The notes beneath the pieces were generated by a model that saw only the letters and a program-made list of their open reading frames with translations, had not been told where the DNA came from and did no database searches. Shown here in pieces: positions 24,159 through 36,835 of a DNA stretch of 64,000 bases (positions within the stretch are counted from its first letter, which is position 1; each line of letters starts with the position of its first letter). The DNA lies in contig CM034549.1 of NCBI GenBank assembly GCA_020055645.1, positions 21,349,930 through 21,413,929 of the forward strand, given 5' to 3'. This DNA comes from Tomocerus qinae (lineage: Eukaryota; Arthropoda; Collembola; Entomobryomorpha; Tomoceridae). Made by a program: the position numbers and the translations under genes.

Positions 24159-24267
24159 AAAGGCGAACATCTACAGTCTAGTAGTAATGTGTTTTATCAT
24201 ATTATTTAGTGATGAAATCAAATTATTTCTTGAATAATCGAATTGAATTATATTGATGATGTAGATA

Positions 24268-24278
24268 ATAAAATAAAA
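24268..24278 (+). promoter_or_regulatory. Overlapping AATAAA poly(A) signals
   Basis: Two overlapping AATAAA hexamers lie about 110 bp after the NUP58 stop and before the kinase relic. They mark a plausible 3' end for the NUP58 copy, so its truncated C-terminus may be the original gene end. Confidence 0.55.
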
Positions 24279-24647
24279 GATATATGCAGATAATATGAAT
24301 TGCTAGCTGTCACTGTGTGCATTTGTTTATCACTAATGCTCTAAATTAGCTTGTCGGTTTGGAGGGGTTGGGTTTCGGCTACCATTAGGAACATATTTTT
24401 TTATTCGTATTTCGAAATATTTATCTTGGTTATCAGGGGAACAGCCCCCTTAACAGGCTTCTACTATTGTCCATTGCTAGAATTAGCGATGGTTAAGCAG
24501 TGTGTCAAGGTAGCCCTTCTGCTCGTGTTTTATTTTGGAATGCATGGTTGGATTTTGTGCTTTGTTGCGGAGTTTTTAAAGCGAACCTCGCTAATTGGTA
24601 ATGGATTCGTTGGCTACTTATTTAGGTGTAGCATTTATAATTTAAAA

Positions 24648-24914
24648 GTGCCTATTTCGGAATGAACTTCCTCAAGAAGTTTGCTGCGCTTAATCTCTGA
24701 GGTTCACATGGGGCCAGGTCAATGAGTTTGAAGGAACATGATCATGAACATTAAGCAACTTCCCATTGCCCCGGAGGAGCTGAGGCTGGAGTATGGACTC
24801 CGGTTGAAAATCTTTGTTAACCAGTGACTGAAATTGGGAAATTGCCGGTTGAAATGCTGTAGATTAGTAGATTAATAGTGTCGATTTCAGAATGAAATTC
24901 CTCAGGAATTTGCT
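24648..24914 (+). repeat. Two diverged copies of a 37-bp word
   Basis: Copies at about 24,648-24,685 and 24,878-24,914 share TTTC-GAATGAA-TTCCTCA-GAA-TTTGCT, about 80 percent identical. Both lie inside the presumed intron of the kinase relic. The phrase CCGGTTGAAA also occurs twice nearby (about 24,801 and 24,845). They suggest an old local duplication. Confidence 0.6.
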
Positions 24915-24918
24915 TGTG

Positions 24919-24936
24919 GGTTAGGTTAGGTTAGGG
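24919..24936 (+). repeat. Short GGTTA/TTAGG array
   Basis: Three TTAGG units in a row (GGTTAGGTTAGGTTAGGG). TTAGG is the ancestral arthropod telomere unit, but three units can arise by chance, so this is only a weak taxonomic hint. Confidence 0.5.
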
Positions 24937-25768
24937 GCCAATGAGTCAAGTTGTACTCTGGATTATAAAAATTTAGCACCTGCCCTAGTTGGAGTGAGTG
25001 GATGAATGGAGTATGGACGAGGATAAGTAGGGAACGAGAATTTTATTATTTATTTAATTATTTTCTAAACCCATTACAGTTAAGCTCTCAGAATTTCCAC
25101 CTCTATCTATTTAGGGACTTGAAATTGTCAAAAAACGAGATTAAAGTCTCTTTTCATTGGTGGATGTATTTTGCCAACGGGATTGCATATTTCCATGATT
25201 GCAATTGTTGCGTGTTCCATTGCATAGATTGCATCGTGAGTTTAATAGTACTTTAATCTCGTTATATAGGTATTAAGTACTTCTTATTAATTTGGAAACT
25301 AAATGACTATCAATTTGTATGGTATCTCTATGATCATTCTAATGAAAATGAGTTCCTAACATTTTCCTAACTGAATTTGGATTGGTACCACGAGCTGGGA
25401 CGATCCGTCCCAGAGTTTGTCCGAATCATTTCAATGGTAATATAGAGTCCTTTCCTCACCTGTGTATCTACGATAAATGTATTGCTATAGAAATTAAGCC
25501 CACCTTGGTTCGGCCTTTATTAAACAATTCATTAATCAAGAGATGTACAAATGAAAAATACTTCCACTTAATATAGCAGTCGATGTACACTCACACTCTA
25601 GTTCTTGTGTTTTACTTTACTATACTAAAGGGAGATAGGTATATGCCATGATATACGTTTCACAAGTTAGGGTCGGCAATGTAGGTATTATATGACAAAA
25701 GATGAGACGTCTATTTAAGCCCAATGCGCTAACAACAATAGAGCTAAACATAAAAAGGTCCGGTGAGA

Positions 25769-25879
25769 ATGGCGTGTCTAAGGAAAAGTTTTATGAGCCA
25801 ATTAGCCTCTGTATTTAAAGCCGGAGAATTCATCACTCTGCTGCACTCCGTATTATGTGTGGACTTGAAGTTTCGGTTG
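25769..25879 (+). other. Exon-like open frame starting with ATG
   Basis: A 37-codon frame from ATG runs up to a GTAAGC donor. It reads MACLRKSFMSQLASVFK, then a hydrophobic stretch (FITLLHSVLCVDLKFRL). It lies about 190 bp beyond the kinase relic on the same strand. No family is recognised, and it could be a chance frame. Confidence 0.18.
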
Positions 25880-28800
25880 GTAAGCTGCATGTTCCTTCGA
25901 TATTATATCCATACAAGGTCTACCGTCTACTAGATATTTTCTGCATTGCTCTCAGGTCTTAGTTTACTAACAATTTCTGTGTCGTATCTCGTTGCCTAAA
26001 TACACAAGTCCCAGCTCCATAATAACACAAAGGCAAAATGTTTTGTAGGTAGTAAAAAGAAAAAGAAAGTTAATACGCAGAATGTAAAGCCTCAATACTC
26101 TGTGCTGCATGTACATATTATTAGCTTAGTCCTAGCTGTTTTCTTATTCATTTCGTCCTTTGGGCTTCACTTATTATTATACACACAGTACTTATCTTAG
26201 ATGAAACAAAGTCCCATGGCTCTTTTAGGTTGCACCATCTAATGTATTGTCTGTTGGATGATATATCTTTTACTTTTATGCCCTTTTCCTCATAATATTA
26301 CTATGAAGGTTAAACAAGTTTTGAACATCATCAACAAAATAAGGTCAAGGGGTAATGAATTGTTAAAATAAAAGTACTGGAACTTACGACGTAACACTTA
26401 ATAAGGATTGGGTGGACTAATTTTTGTCAAGAATTCTTCGGGCTTTTAAGGAAAACACATTTGAACTTTACATAATAATATCATAACTTTACATACTGTT
26501 AGCCGATAACCATCCATTAATTAGTTAACCTAACATCAAATGACAATGTATAAAATGAATGTAATAGCGTACGTAATAGAAGGTCGTGACACCATTATTT
26601 AGATTTTAATTAGTTGTTAATTTTGTGAATAGTCAGGTTCAGTTGAAATAGTTACGAACCATAAGCATTATAGTATTGGTAGATATCATAATAATCCAAA
26701 CTTTCGAGTCGCTCCCCTATGACGCGTGCATCTCGAAGGACAGCATGTAGAAAATAGCATTACAGACAGTGGAGTTATAAAATCATTTTAAGATTACTTG
26801 GAAGCAATAAGAATGTAAGTTATGTAAACCAACAAATGTCACAATTCGTAGAGCATTGCAGAGTGAGCGTGTGCCTAATACATAAAAGTAGGAGTGTGTA
26901 TTGATTTTAATTCTATTTTGCATTTATTTGGAAAATGATGAAGGTCTAGGCTGATGTTATGAGAGGCTTTCCCCACTACGTAGGTAACTGTTATGTTTTA
27001 TGTTCTCCTTGAGACTTCTCTTGTGGTACGTCTACTAAAAGAATAAAGTCGCATTAACTTTAAGTATTTTATGGTGTATCATATCATTGATATCTCTAGA
27101 ATTTCATAGTATCGTAATGTCACCTTATAGTGTAGAATGCATAGAAGTATCAAGGATTCCTATATTAAAATAGAGATTGTAAGAATCTGTGCAATTTTCG
27201 TTCTCTATTTCCCTCAATTTTTATTTGGTAGGTAGGATACACTTTCTGGCATGCCGCAGACAATCTACTTTTGAGATAGGAACTGCATTGCATCTTCATT
27301 GCTCTTTCTACCGCAAGGCAAAGAGGATTACAGCATGGTACTGATCTACTCACGTATTTTGTATGCACATGCACTCCAAATACAGTTCGTGAGAAGAAAA
27401 CCATGAAATAAATATTGTATGCAATGCATTCCCTTATCTCCTTTGTATACATATACTTGTTACTGTGTAGCTAGTGGCAAGGATGTAATGCGCTGTGATG
27501 GATATGAATCTAAACAGAGAAGTGCATTTTATCTCAAAAATTGCAATGAAATGGATTTTGAAATTGAATTTGCTCCTTTAGTTTAGCTAGTAATGCAATT
27601 GTCTCTAAATTATGGATCCTACTGTTGCATACATACATCCTACTGTTATACATCTTAGTGAATAATGCATCCATTTTCCTGTCGGAACATAATGTTTCCT
27701 ACACATGTACAGAAAATCTGAGTTAGAGTAAAGAAAGTCTTTCTCCTCTACAATTATTTATGATACAAGAGTTAGATCATTTGCCCATTTCCTAGTAATG
27801 CCCAATTAAAATGAAACAATACACCTTCCGCCACGCAAAGAGGCGTTTTGAACTTTCGTCATGCGGCACACCCTTTTAGTACTAAATGGTAATTCTAAAT
27901 CTCCTTTCCTCTGCAGGAAATGTAGTTGTGGCGTGGCGAACACAGAAGTGTATATATTTTATATGCTAATACATCTTAAATCTTGTACAAGAAATGAATA
28001 GGTGATGATAGGAATCGCAATTTTAACCCAAAAATTACACAAGCTGTTTTATGTTTGCATAAGTACGAATGAGGTAGTAAAAAGTGTTGTAATTTTATTC
28101 GTGCTTTACAGTTCGAATGTTTTTCTGCAGTTAGACAAGAAGTTAAAATTTTGAATTCGTTCTTAAGATATGAAGGGTTTAGCTAACTAAGTCAGGAATC
28201 TTTGGAAACAACCTGTTCCCAACTGTGTCAAAATGCACAAAACGTATAATAAACATAAAAACAAGTTATTAGTATGTATGATCAAGTTTTCGTCTGTAGC
28301 TCTTGACATGATGCAATTCAACAAAGTTAAATTCACATTTCACATACTGATATTTCAACTACATAGCAAGTAGTTATGCATTCTGAGAGCATATAAATAT
28401 GAAATGTGGCTCAAATAAGAATCACAGCTCTCCTTCCACTGTCCTACTCTTTGGTCTGCCAGACCAGACTCTGTGGGATTCTCAAAGGCTCCTCTCCATC
28501 TGATTCCAAAGATGGAAAACTAGATGAAACGATGTAGTAGTGACGCTACTCTAAAGAAAGATGAAACTGAGGTGTCATGAAGGATGGCGGAGAAACAGAA
28601 ACTGAGCAGAACTCAATGCGGCATCTAAATATAATTTTTTCAGTATGCAAGGGGCTTTCTCCAAAGTATTACTCATACTCAACATCACTCCAGCTCTACT
28701 CATCTTCCTCCTCTGCAAATTCATATCATATCATTTGTCGTTCAGATTTACAGACAGCTCTCTCCAAACAGACATTATAATACATCCACAAACCTAAGTA

Positions 28801-31800
28801 CCTACTACATTCGCACTACTGCTAACAAAAACCCTAATAATATTAGTACAGGATTTCCCAAAAATCCTTCCTCTTCAAGCCACTGTTGAAATTCGGAAAA
28901 TGTAAAACTTTGAAAAGCTGAAAAGCTTATAAGAAAAAGAAAAATTTTCTACTTACAAATTCTAACTACCTACAACAAAACAGAACTTAATTTATTAATG
29001 ATCATGGAAAGCTGGGATGGATGACAAAAAACTGAGAAACCTGTTTTCAATTTTCCTAATTATTAATGAGTCAAGCTGATAAAGTATCAACAGCGTAATT
29101 ACATAGAATTCAAATAACTTTTAGTAAGGTTTCATAAAAATTATTTTTGTCAGCAGTTCAAAAGACGATTGGAAATCTTTTAGAATTTTAGTAAATTCTT
29201 GGTCAAGTTCATGATTCTAGATTTGGTTAAAATAAGAATTATGTGTCTAATGGTTAAACTTTTGGACTATCCTGTAGCAGAGGGTATAACATAGGATAGT
29301 GCTATTATTACAGTATAACTGAATTGAATACATATGATATGTACAATAATAGTACAATAGGAGGATACAGTTTCAATGACTCACTCGAAATAGCGAGTAT
29401 ATAAGGTGAAGTCAAAGTCAATTTGGGTAGGAGTGAGTATTATAAACTACCTCTGTGTATATTATAGGTAGTGGGTAGGAGAGAGCGGTGGCAATATCTA
29501 AGTTAGTCAAGTCAGCCCTCTGCTATCATTTTTGAACAGTTTCCACAGGAATCTTATCTTATGTAATGTAATGTGATGCGAGGTGATGCATTACATTGGG
29601 ATTGTGTTGGCAGAGTGAGAAACTATTGCTTTATGTAGTAGAGGAGAGACGAGAGGGAGACAGAAATGAAACTAGGGAAAAGTAAAAGGAATATTTCTCG
29701 GTGAATTCATCCTGATAGTAAGAAGAGGATTCCTTCTTTTTATCTAACCAAACCAAGTCGGACCAAGTCAAGTGAACTTCTGCCGTACTTTAGTCTTTCC
29801 TCAGCACTACTGACTACTGACGGACTGGAGAGAATTTGGAACTAGAAGAAATGCATTTATATTCTGCGGGCGTCAGGCAGTGAATCATACGCGCTTTGAA
29901 ACCCGAATTATTGTATGCACCACATTGCCATTGCTATGCATGTACACACAATATCTCCTGATACTATATTCCTAATATCTTGTAGCTCCTAAGCTGCCAT
30001 TTGTATATGCTCAGCCATATTACATTGTTACATCGTTAAGAAGAACTAGAAATAATGTATACTTATTATGGCATCATATGCACATATATTTACGCATCTT
30101 CAAGAATATTATACCAAAAGAGGCAGCCCATTCAACTCAGCATGGTATACGTAAGAGCAGTGAAGGTCTCTTGACCGCCGCTGCTGCATGCTTTGAGTTA
30201 CTTATGATCCTGACTCACTGATTCGGTAGGAAACACACAGCTACATCCTTTACGATGTATTTATGTGTATTAATGCTACACGCAGGAATACAATTCATGC
30301 CAAAATAGCCACCAGAACACATCTCTCATAACATTCATTCTATTCATGACCGACTCTTTAAACTCCAAAAATGGAATTAAAAATTACCAATGCTTGCTCG
30401 AAACACCATTTACCATCTGCAGACTCCACATTTACCATGATGTAGAATGAATATTGTCGAAAATAAATCGACTAAATAGTGTCCTTAAAACTTACCCAAG
30501 TTTATTTAGTACATGTTGATATTCATTTCGAGGAGATGCACAATGCAGTCCGCAGTTACCATTAAGAAACCTGTTTCAACGAAATGGACAACGCTTTTCA
30601 CTCCACAATATTCTAAATGCGTATATTTGTAAATACAATGCAGTCTCTATACACATGCATAGTTTTACTTTTCTATTATACAACTAATAAATATAGATAC
30701 CTGTTATGCTAGCGTTAGCACAACTTACTATTGTGATAATAACAATTGTAGTTGAATAGGTGCAGTGCATGTGAACTAGTGGATGCCCTTGCCTCTTGCC
30801 TTGCCCATATCCATGCGTGTACATAAATATAACAATGTATTATAACACCAATATTAGTCTGAAATATGGGCGTCATTCCCGTGACATGCAGTCGAGATAT
30901 TTTCGTCGGCTAGAAAAGAATTGCTTGTAGAATTTTTTGACAAGCCATGGGTGGTCATATCACAACACTCCAACTAAAACTGAACGGGGCAACTTAACTC
31001 TGAAGCTCACACAAGACAATGATATAAATAATCATTTACTCTTATGAGCTCAATGTTGCTATGTTTTACATACACAAGATAATCGTAGCAGTATTATAAA
31101 TACAAAATACTACTTGTAAGAAATACTAGAAATATCTCTACATAATAGAACAGAAGAACAATTTCAGGGTGACAATTTTTAGGTAGGTTTTATCCCAGTT
31201 AGCATCTTCTTGCTAAAGAAATGCCACCTTTCGATACTAAAATTATATTTTGACTGTATCTTTGTATAGGTAGATAATGTAATCTTGTATCTTTCGGTAC
31301 ATTTGTATAAGAAATGACAAAGCTCATTGTCAGCATCTTTACTCTTTATGGTCTTTTATCTTTCCCAGTTTGATAAATACGAATATTATCATTTCTTGTC
31401 TTGTGAAGCATTTGTATTGAAGCTGTCAAAATAAATGTGGTTGTATTTAAAGGAAGCCTACCTACTCATGAAATACAAACTAGGGACATGGGTTATAAAC
31501 ACCAGTGCATACCACCTACATTCAAACAAACGATGTACAGACTGATGTCACTCAGTGCATCTACAATTGTTTAGAAAACATTACAAAGTGTCCGACATGG
31601 TTGTAGTACCTATGGATTGTAAATCTTTCGCCGCTCTACTAATCGTAGTGCACTATCATATCAGTAAAAGCAAAGGACTTGGACATCATAACAAACAAAA
31701 CGGTGAAATTGTCAAATTGATTATAACAAGGGAAGAGGACAAGATAAAGGATGTACCTAGTTAAATTACATTGCTTGTACAAGACAAGGGAATGTTTGTT

Positions 31801-32675
31801 TCCGTGTGAGTTGGCTCCTTTCGTGTTGGCCACTTTGTACAGATAACTCTATTGTAATGCAATTGGCTCACTTCACTTGTTTCAAGTTTCGAGTACTTCT
31901 ACTTTATTAGTACTAGTCAATACGACTGTCTATAATAAACAGATATATAAATATAATGCATATAGATACAGTATTCTCTTTGATGAAAAATTCTTACCCG
32001 ACCTTCCTATTATTTCAAGCTGTACTATATAGTATAACATCTTCATATAGCCACATACTGGTACATACTGCCCACGGTCTTGCAGAGTTACAATAATAAT
32101 ATTTATGTGGTCCATTTCAAATTCAACATAAACATTTGACATTTATTTCTATTGCCTGCAATAGAAACTTTATTCAACAGATATGTATACGATGTACACA
32201 GGACAAGTACATGACTACGAATGATATAAAGTGCCTTAGGCCAGTCAAGGACTTTCTGTTTCGGCATTCACAAATAATCCAATCCAGTAGTGATATCATT
32301 GAGACGAACGACTCACAACGTCTGCATATTGCATGTATGAGACAAGGAATGTATCATTCGAGTTTGTTCGTTTAAAATGGTATAATGTATAGAAATATTA
32401 GTAAGCTGCCAAAGGTTTGGAATTGGAGCAATTTAATGAAATCCTTTTTCTTGTGTGACCTCGTTGGATTCTGTCACCTCAGTGAATATGCCTATTAGTA
32501 TAGTATTGCAGTTTGCCTCCTTTTGACTCTAACCATCCTTCAATTGAAGTTTTCCTATCGTGTGACATCAGTGACACGCTCTGCTCCTTTCCTACTGCAG
32601 GCAGCATGGAAACAAAATTGAAAAATGAAATATTTCTTCCAATAAGTACATGCATAGGATGGTAAGCCTAGGAGC
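25880..32675. other. Gene-poor AT-rich DNA with composition switches
   Basis: No supported gene. Around 28.4-28.9 kb the + strand is C-rich, 28.9-29.25 kb is AT-rich, 29.27-29.72 kb is G-rich with purine runs, and 29.74-30.4 kb is C-rich. The G-to-C switch at about 29.5-29.8 kb holds GTCAAGTC words and a TGATG/TAATG cluster near 29,560. No RNA genes or transposon ends were seen. Confidence 0.5.
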
Positions 32676-32693
32676 AGTGCAATGCATTGCACT
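32676..32693. repeat. Perfect 18-bp palindrome
   Basis: AGTGCAATGCATTGCACT is its own reverse complement, centred on ATGCAT. It could be a dimeric transcription-factor site or a chance occurrence. Confidence 0.8.
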
Positions 32694-32878
32694 AGAGCAG
32701 AAAATATGGCACATCTATTTATTTTATTTAATGCATTTAAGGGCGACAGCTTTATTTCCGTCTCAAATATCATAGTAGCGAGGGAAAAGGCTTTTTCTCT
32801 AAAAGTGTACTTGAGTGTTTACAATATATTAGGAGTTATGTGTAGTCTATATAGAAATTATGTTTTCCCGTATACAGG

Positions 32879-33176
32879 ACGATTTGATCCGGCATTGTTT
32901 TTCTAGGCCACCTTCGAATGCTGAAGGGCTTAGGCTGCATACTATTGTTCGCACGTTTCGTATCCCTGTGAATTAGTTAGATTTGGCATGCTCCTTGTAT
33001 TGTGTATGTATTTATGAAAATCCGGTAAAGCATTTTGCACCCTGGTTAGGAATGTAATTCAGATATCACAGGCTGAATATTCTCCTCTTGTTCTCTGGAA
33101 AATACTACAGTCCGTTCCGATCCCTGTTCCAGCTGAACAGGTCTGCTCTCGTTCAGAAATTCGGTTAAGTTACACT
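32879..33176 (+). other. GC-richer exon-like segments, unrecognised
   Basis: After a GTATACAG acceptor an open stretch reads DDLIRHCFSRPPSNAEG then LRLHTIVRTFRIP, ending near a GTGAAT at about 32,969. After a second acceptor near 33,061-33,070, another reads AEYSPLVLWKILQSVPIPVP then AEQVCSRSEIR, up to a possible GTTAAG donor near 33,172. Both have more GC than the flanks and look protein-like, but I cannot name a family. They may be two exons of a divergent gene or relic. Confidence 0.22.
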
Positions 33177-36100
33177 TGGAATCGGATTGGCTACGACTTT
33201 AGCAGATGTTGTGAGTGAATATATTTTGCTACAGCCTAAAGATGTGCCTTTTCAAACTAATATAGCATTTCGTTAAGGAGGTGTGTCATAGTCACAGCTT
33301 TGCTTGCACATATGTATTATTATTATTGTATTGTGTCTGGGAAAAGCAGTAAACAGTCAGCTTAGTGATGCTACAGGAATGAATGTAGCTACTAATCCAT
33401 CCAGATGAAATGAACTTTTACAATTATAAGCCTACGCTATATATATGCATTCTGAAATGGAATTACCTCGATAGGCTCTTGCAACGGTTGCCATTCAACT
33501 GAAATCAAATTAAGCAGAAGGAACTCTTTATAGGACTTGGGTCGAAAATGCTTCTTATTCAGAGTCAGTTTGTTAAAGCGAGAGTTTTCATGTGTAACTA
33601 GATGTAATAGAAGCTACTTAAACTTTGGCACAGAGGAGGAGAAAAATCCCAATGCAATGCTAAATGTGGACGTTGAAAATGCTGCCTGGGCAGCTGACTT
33701 GACCCAACTCTGGACGATTTTCTTTACGAGATAGTTACTCTGGCTGCCTTAGCGGATTTTCTGTTACTTTACTGCTTTTCACTCCTTTTCTAAGACGGAT
33801 TATCTCTGAAACCAGCATTACTAAACAGAAGCTAAGTTTTCCCAGTTGGCAGGACACACGGTGTGCAGTGGCAGTGGCATTATAGTGCTAACAAGAATAC
33901 TATAAGTCTACTTTAGACTCCTAATTTCCCTTCTCCACAAAGGTCGAACTACAATAACTCAGACAGGTGCAGGAAGAAGAAGGAATGATTTCGTGTGGCA
34001 GGCTGCAAAGACGCAACTCTACGAATTATCAACTCTTCCTAGAAAATCCTTCCAAGATAACATTGCATTGTGATGTGACTGAAGAAAAGAAAAGTTAAAA
34101 AACTAAAAATGAGCGTACAAATCCTAATATCCTTGGAATCGGCAAGTCCAGTCGGAGGAAACAAACTCGTCATCCTCATAAAAGTCGTATCATCTCTGAA
34201 ATAAGATTATTTCGATGGTCTTCAAAAGTGTGATAAATGAACATTTCTACTATTACGTTGACATTCCTCTCCTACAAATCTCCGAGTCAGTGCGTAAGTG
34301 CATTGCGTATATCCCTATGCACTCTACTGCCTGTAATAGTAGCACTTTTGTTATTCTACGGCTTTATCCTTTCGTTTTCTCGGCTCAAATCTGCTAATAC
34401 ACTAGCCATGCTTTAACAATGAGACATGATCTAAGTCGGGACGAACTCAGCGTTAATTTTTTTATACACAATTCTTGTTCAGAATCACGTTTCGTCTTTT
34501 AAGCCACTGGGCTTCAGCTACCGTTCTGATCTTCCTTGCACTTTCTTAATTCACTGACTGCTTTAACCTTGCCGTAGCATTTCATGCACTTGTTCCTTTA
34601 CGTTTCTTTGTCATCTGATGGTTTACCATTGAAAGAAAAGCAGCTCGCATTGCAGACGGCCAACAATATTTACTCACATATCCCCTTCCACAAATGCATT
34701 ATGGAGTTAAAGATGTGATTAGCCATTATGTCAACGAATGAAATATTATTATCTGTCCGCTCCATGTACAATATTTCTATATGAAAACTATAGTACTTAT
34801 TACATCCTCTATCTCCTTACCACAATAGACCATTATTGGATTTTCTTTTTAGTATCCATTTCATTTTCACCGTATCATGGTATTATTCTTATAGTATACC
34901 GAAAATAAAAGCGAGACGAAGTATATTGGATAACAATGGGAAAAGATCATCCAATGTGTTCATCTGTAGCAAAAAGTATTAATTTTTAAGAATATTGTTC
35001 TATGAATGTGTACTGACACTTATCATCGGATGTACAATGCTCTAGGGGCTTTAGTAACAAAACTCACTTTCTTATTCAGCATTATTTTCCTCGACTTTGC
35101 TTTTCCATACCATTATAGTATTAGACGGTTGAATTCAAGTCGTTAGATTTGGATTTAGTCACTTAACTCTACAGTTCTGCTCACTCACTATGTACACAGA
35201 GCACAACAGATATTTATTACAGACTTGTGCATTCAACAACACGAATACCCCTAAGTAAAAGTGTCTAATAATGCATAGGCTTCTACACAAATGGATGAAT
35301 CCCACAATGGACTATGTTAACAGAAGCATTAGGAAGACAAACTTTTATTTTCCACTCTCCTGTCTCCATTTATAGTTTAACAATGATATGAAATAGTTTC
35401 CTCGCTTTGAATTAACAATCCGTGCCTTACCACAAAATTCCTTTGGTTGTTGATATTGGAAAAGGGATAATATGGAAAATCCAAGGAATTCTCCATAAAA
35501 AGAAGATGAGCACAAGGAAGTTGAGAAGGAATTAAGATAAAATCTCAATGCTAGTTAAGAGATAATTGTGTTTAAAATTGACTGAGAAAGTTAGTAAGAA
35601 AATGATGGTGGAGAGATAAAGTTTTTGTTAGCTAATTGCGAAAGCAGGAGCAACAACAACAGGAAATTACAGACGGGTGGATTACTTTTTAATGAAATTA
35701 TGATTAACTAACTCGAACCGCTGAAATAATGAAGAGTACTTTGTCTTGTAGTTATTTTCCGACAAACCTGCTGCACTTATACTTGGAAAACTCCTTTCTA
35801 TTCTGTAATCATCTATAATATATTGCTGTTGGATTGGACTGGACACCATCTTCAAGTGTATTTAGGTAGCCACGTCCTATCAGGAGTTGCTGTCTTCAAG
35901 ACCTACAGCTGTACATGGGAGACGTGCAACTGCCATCATGCAGAAACATAAAAAGCTACATTTTTCATGACTTTGAGACATGTAGAAGGACAAATGACTG
36001 GACTGGAAATGCTCCTTCAGTCCAGTCCACTATTAAATAAATAGTCAAATCCAACCTGAGTCTGTGAGATGCACTGGACTAACCATCAATTTTATAATAC

Positions 36101-36835
36101 GTGTGGGATAATAATGTCGAAAAAGGAACATAATAGAATAATAATACCTAGAAAAATACAAGCGCAGTCATTCATTCCTAATAATAATGCAAAGCATTCC
36201 TTCCTATCTTTCTCTTCTTCAACGGATGAGATGAGACGAGTCAGTTACCATTCATACCCTTTCTCATTGTCATTGTCAGTCACTCTTTTCATGCAGAAAC
36301 ACTTAAAAAAACACAAACCATACTCGTATGGCAAGTCTAACTCTACAAAAATAAACTCCAACAATCACATTAGACACTTTTGCTATTAGTATGGACAACG
36401 TCGTCCCTTAATCCATATTTGTTGTACGTATCAGCATTCCTTAATCCACGATTACTACTCTCCTCTTTAAATACATCAGATGCGATCTAAAATTAGTCTC
36501 TTTCTTCAATTTCCAACTTCAAAACAAACTTTAACTTCTATCCACTATCTTAGATTCTCCTCACACCCAAACTGACTCAACTCAACTGCCTCAAGGACTT
36601 AGCACTACACATTGATGAAAACTTTCTGCTCCAACATTTAATCATGAAAAGTTCACTATAATAGTAGCCCCAATTAAACAAAATCTACTCTTTTCTGATA
36701 CAACTAAAAATTTAATAAAATAACCTATAAAATCGTTTAGGTTTCATACTGTCATCCTCACTTGCTTAAAATTTTTACCTTAATGAACACCAATCTACAA
36801 TCTTTGTTTAATAATTTATTAAATTACATATTCAG
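33177..36835. other. Gene-poor DNA, ending in a strongly C-rich stretch
   Basis: No supported gene. The frame at 33,537-33,734 (65 codons, with ENAAWAADLTQLW) looks somewhat coding-like but matches nothing known. From about 36.1 to 36.72 kb the + strand is strongly C-biased: 36,541-36,600 has 22 C and 5 G by hand count. The block ends in an AT-rich core at about 36.72-36.84 kb. Confidence 0.5.

Larger units (their letters stand above)
24351..25576 (+). pseudogene. Degenerate TKL/Raf-MLK-type protein kinase
   Basis: The pieces follow kinase-domain order. VWRGWVSATIR (24,357-24,389) resembles strands beta2-beta3 (VWRG...VAIK), with Arg where the ATP-binding Lys is expected. A segment after a TATCAG acceptor (24,436) includes VALLLVFYFG and WILCFVAEFLKRTSL, matching beta4-beta5 and the hinge, and ends at a donor after 24,597. 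The segment 25,080-25,235 (TTACAG acceptor, GTGAGT donor) reads LSKNEIKVSFHWW then FANGIAYFHDCNC, matching helix alphaE (A-x-G-I-x-Y-L-H), followed by a damaged HRD region (FHCIDC). Near 25,361 IFLTEFGL replaces DFG with EFG. GTIRPRVCPNHFNGN then stands where GT-x-x-W-M-A-P-E would be. The activation loop is very short. Catalytic Lys, HRD, DFG and APE are all altered, so it cannot be an active kinase. A pseudogene is favoured over a pseudokinase because the exons do not join in one frame. Confidence 0.5.

Noticed and set aside
24351..24665. Hydrophobic frame first read as a mitochondrial ND2 fragment
   Set aside because: Only a short phrase (APLTGF) resembles ND2. The following segments fit kinase strands beta4-beta5 and the hinge, and the downstream pieces continue the kinase order.
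34510..34640. Minus-strand Cys pattern (CMKCYGKVKAVSELRKC) suggesting a ZAD-type zinc finger
   Set aside because: An in-frame stop lies just before the pattern, and the N-terminal Cys pair required by the fold was not found.
36069..36389. 106-codon + frame
   Set aside because: Low-complexity Ser/Asn/His/Lys composition reflecting the C-rich, A-rich strand; no motif.
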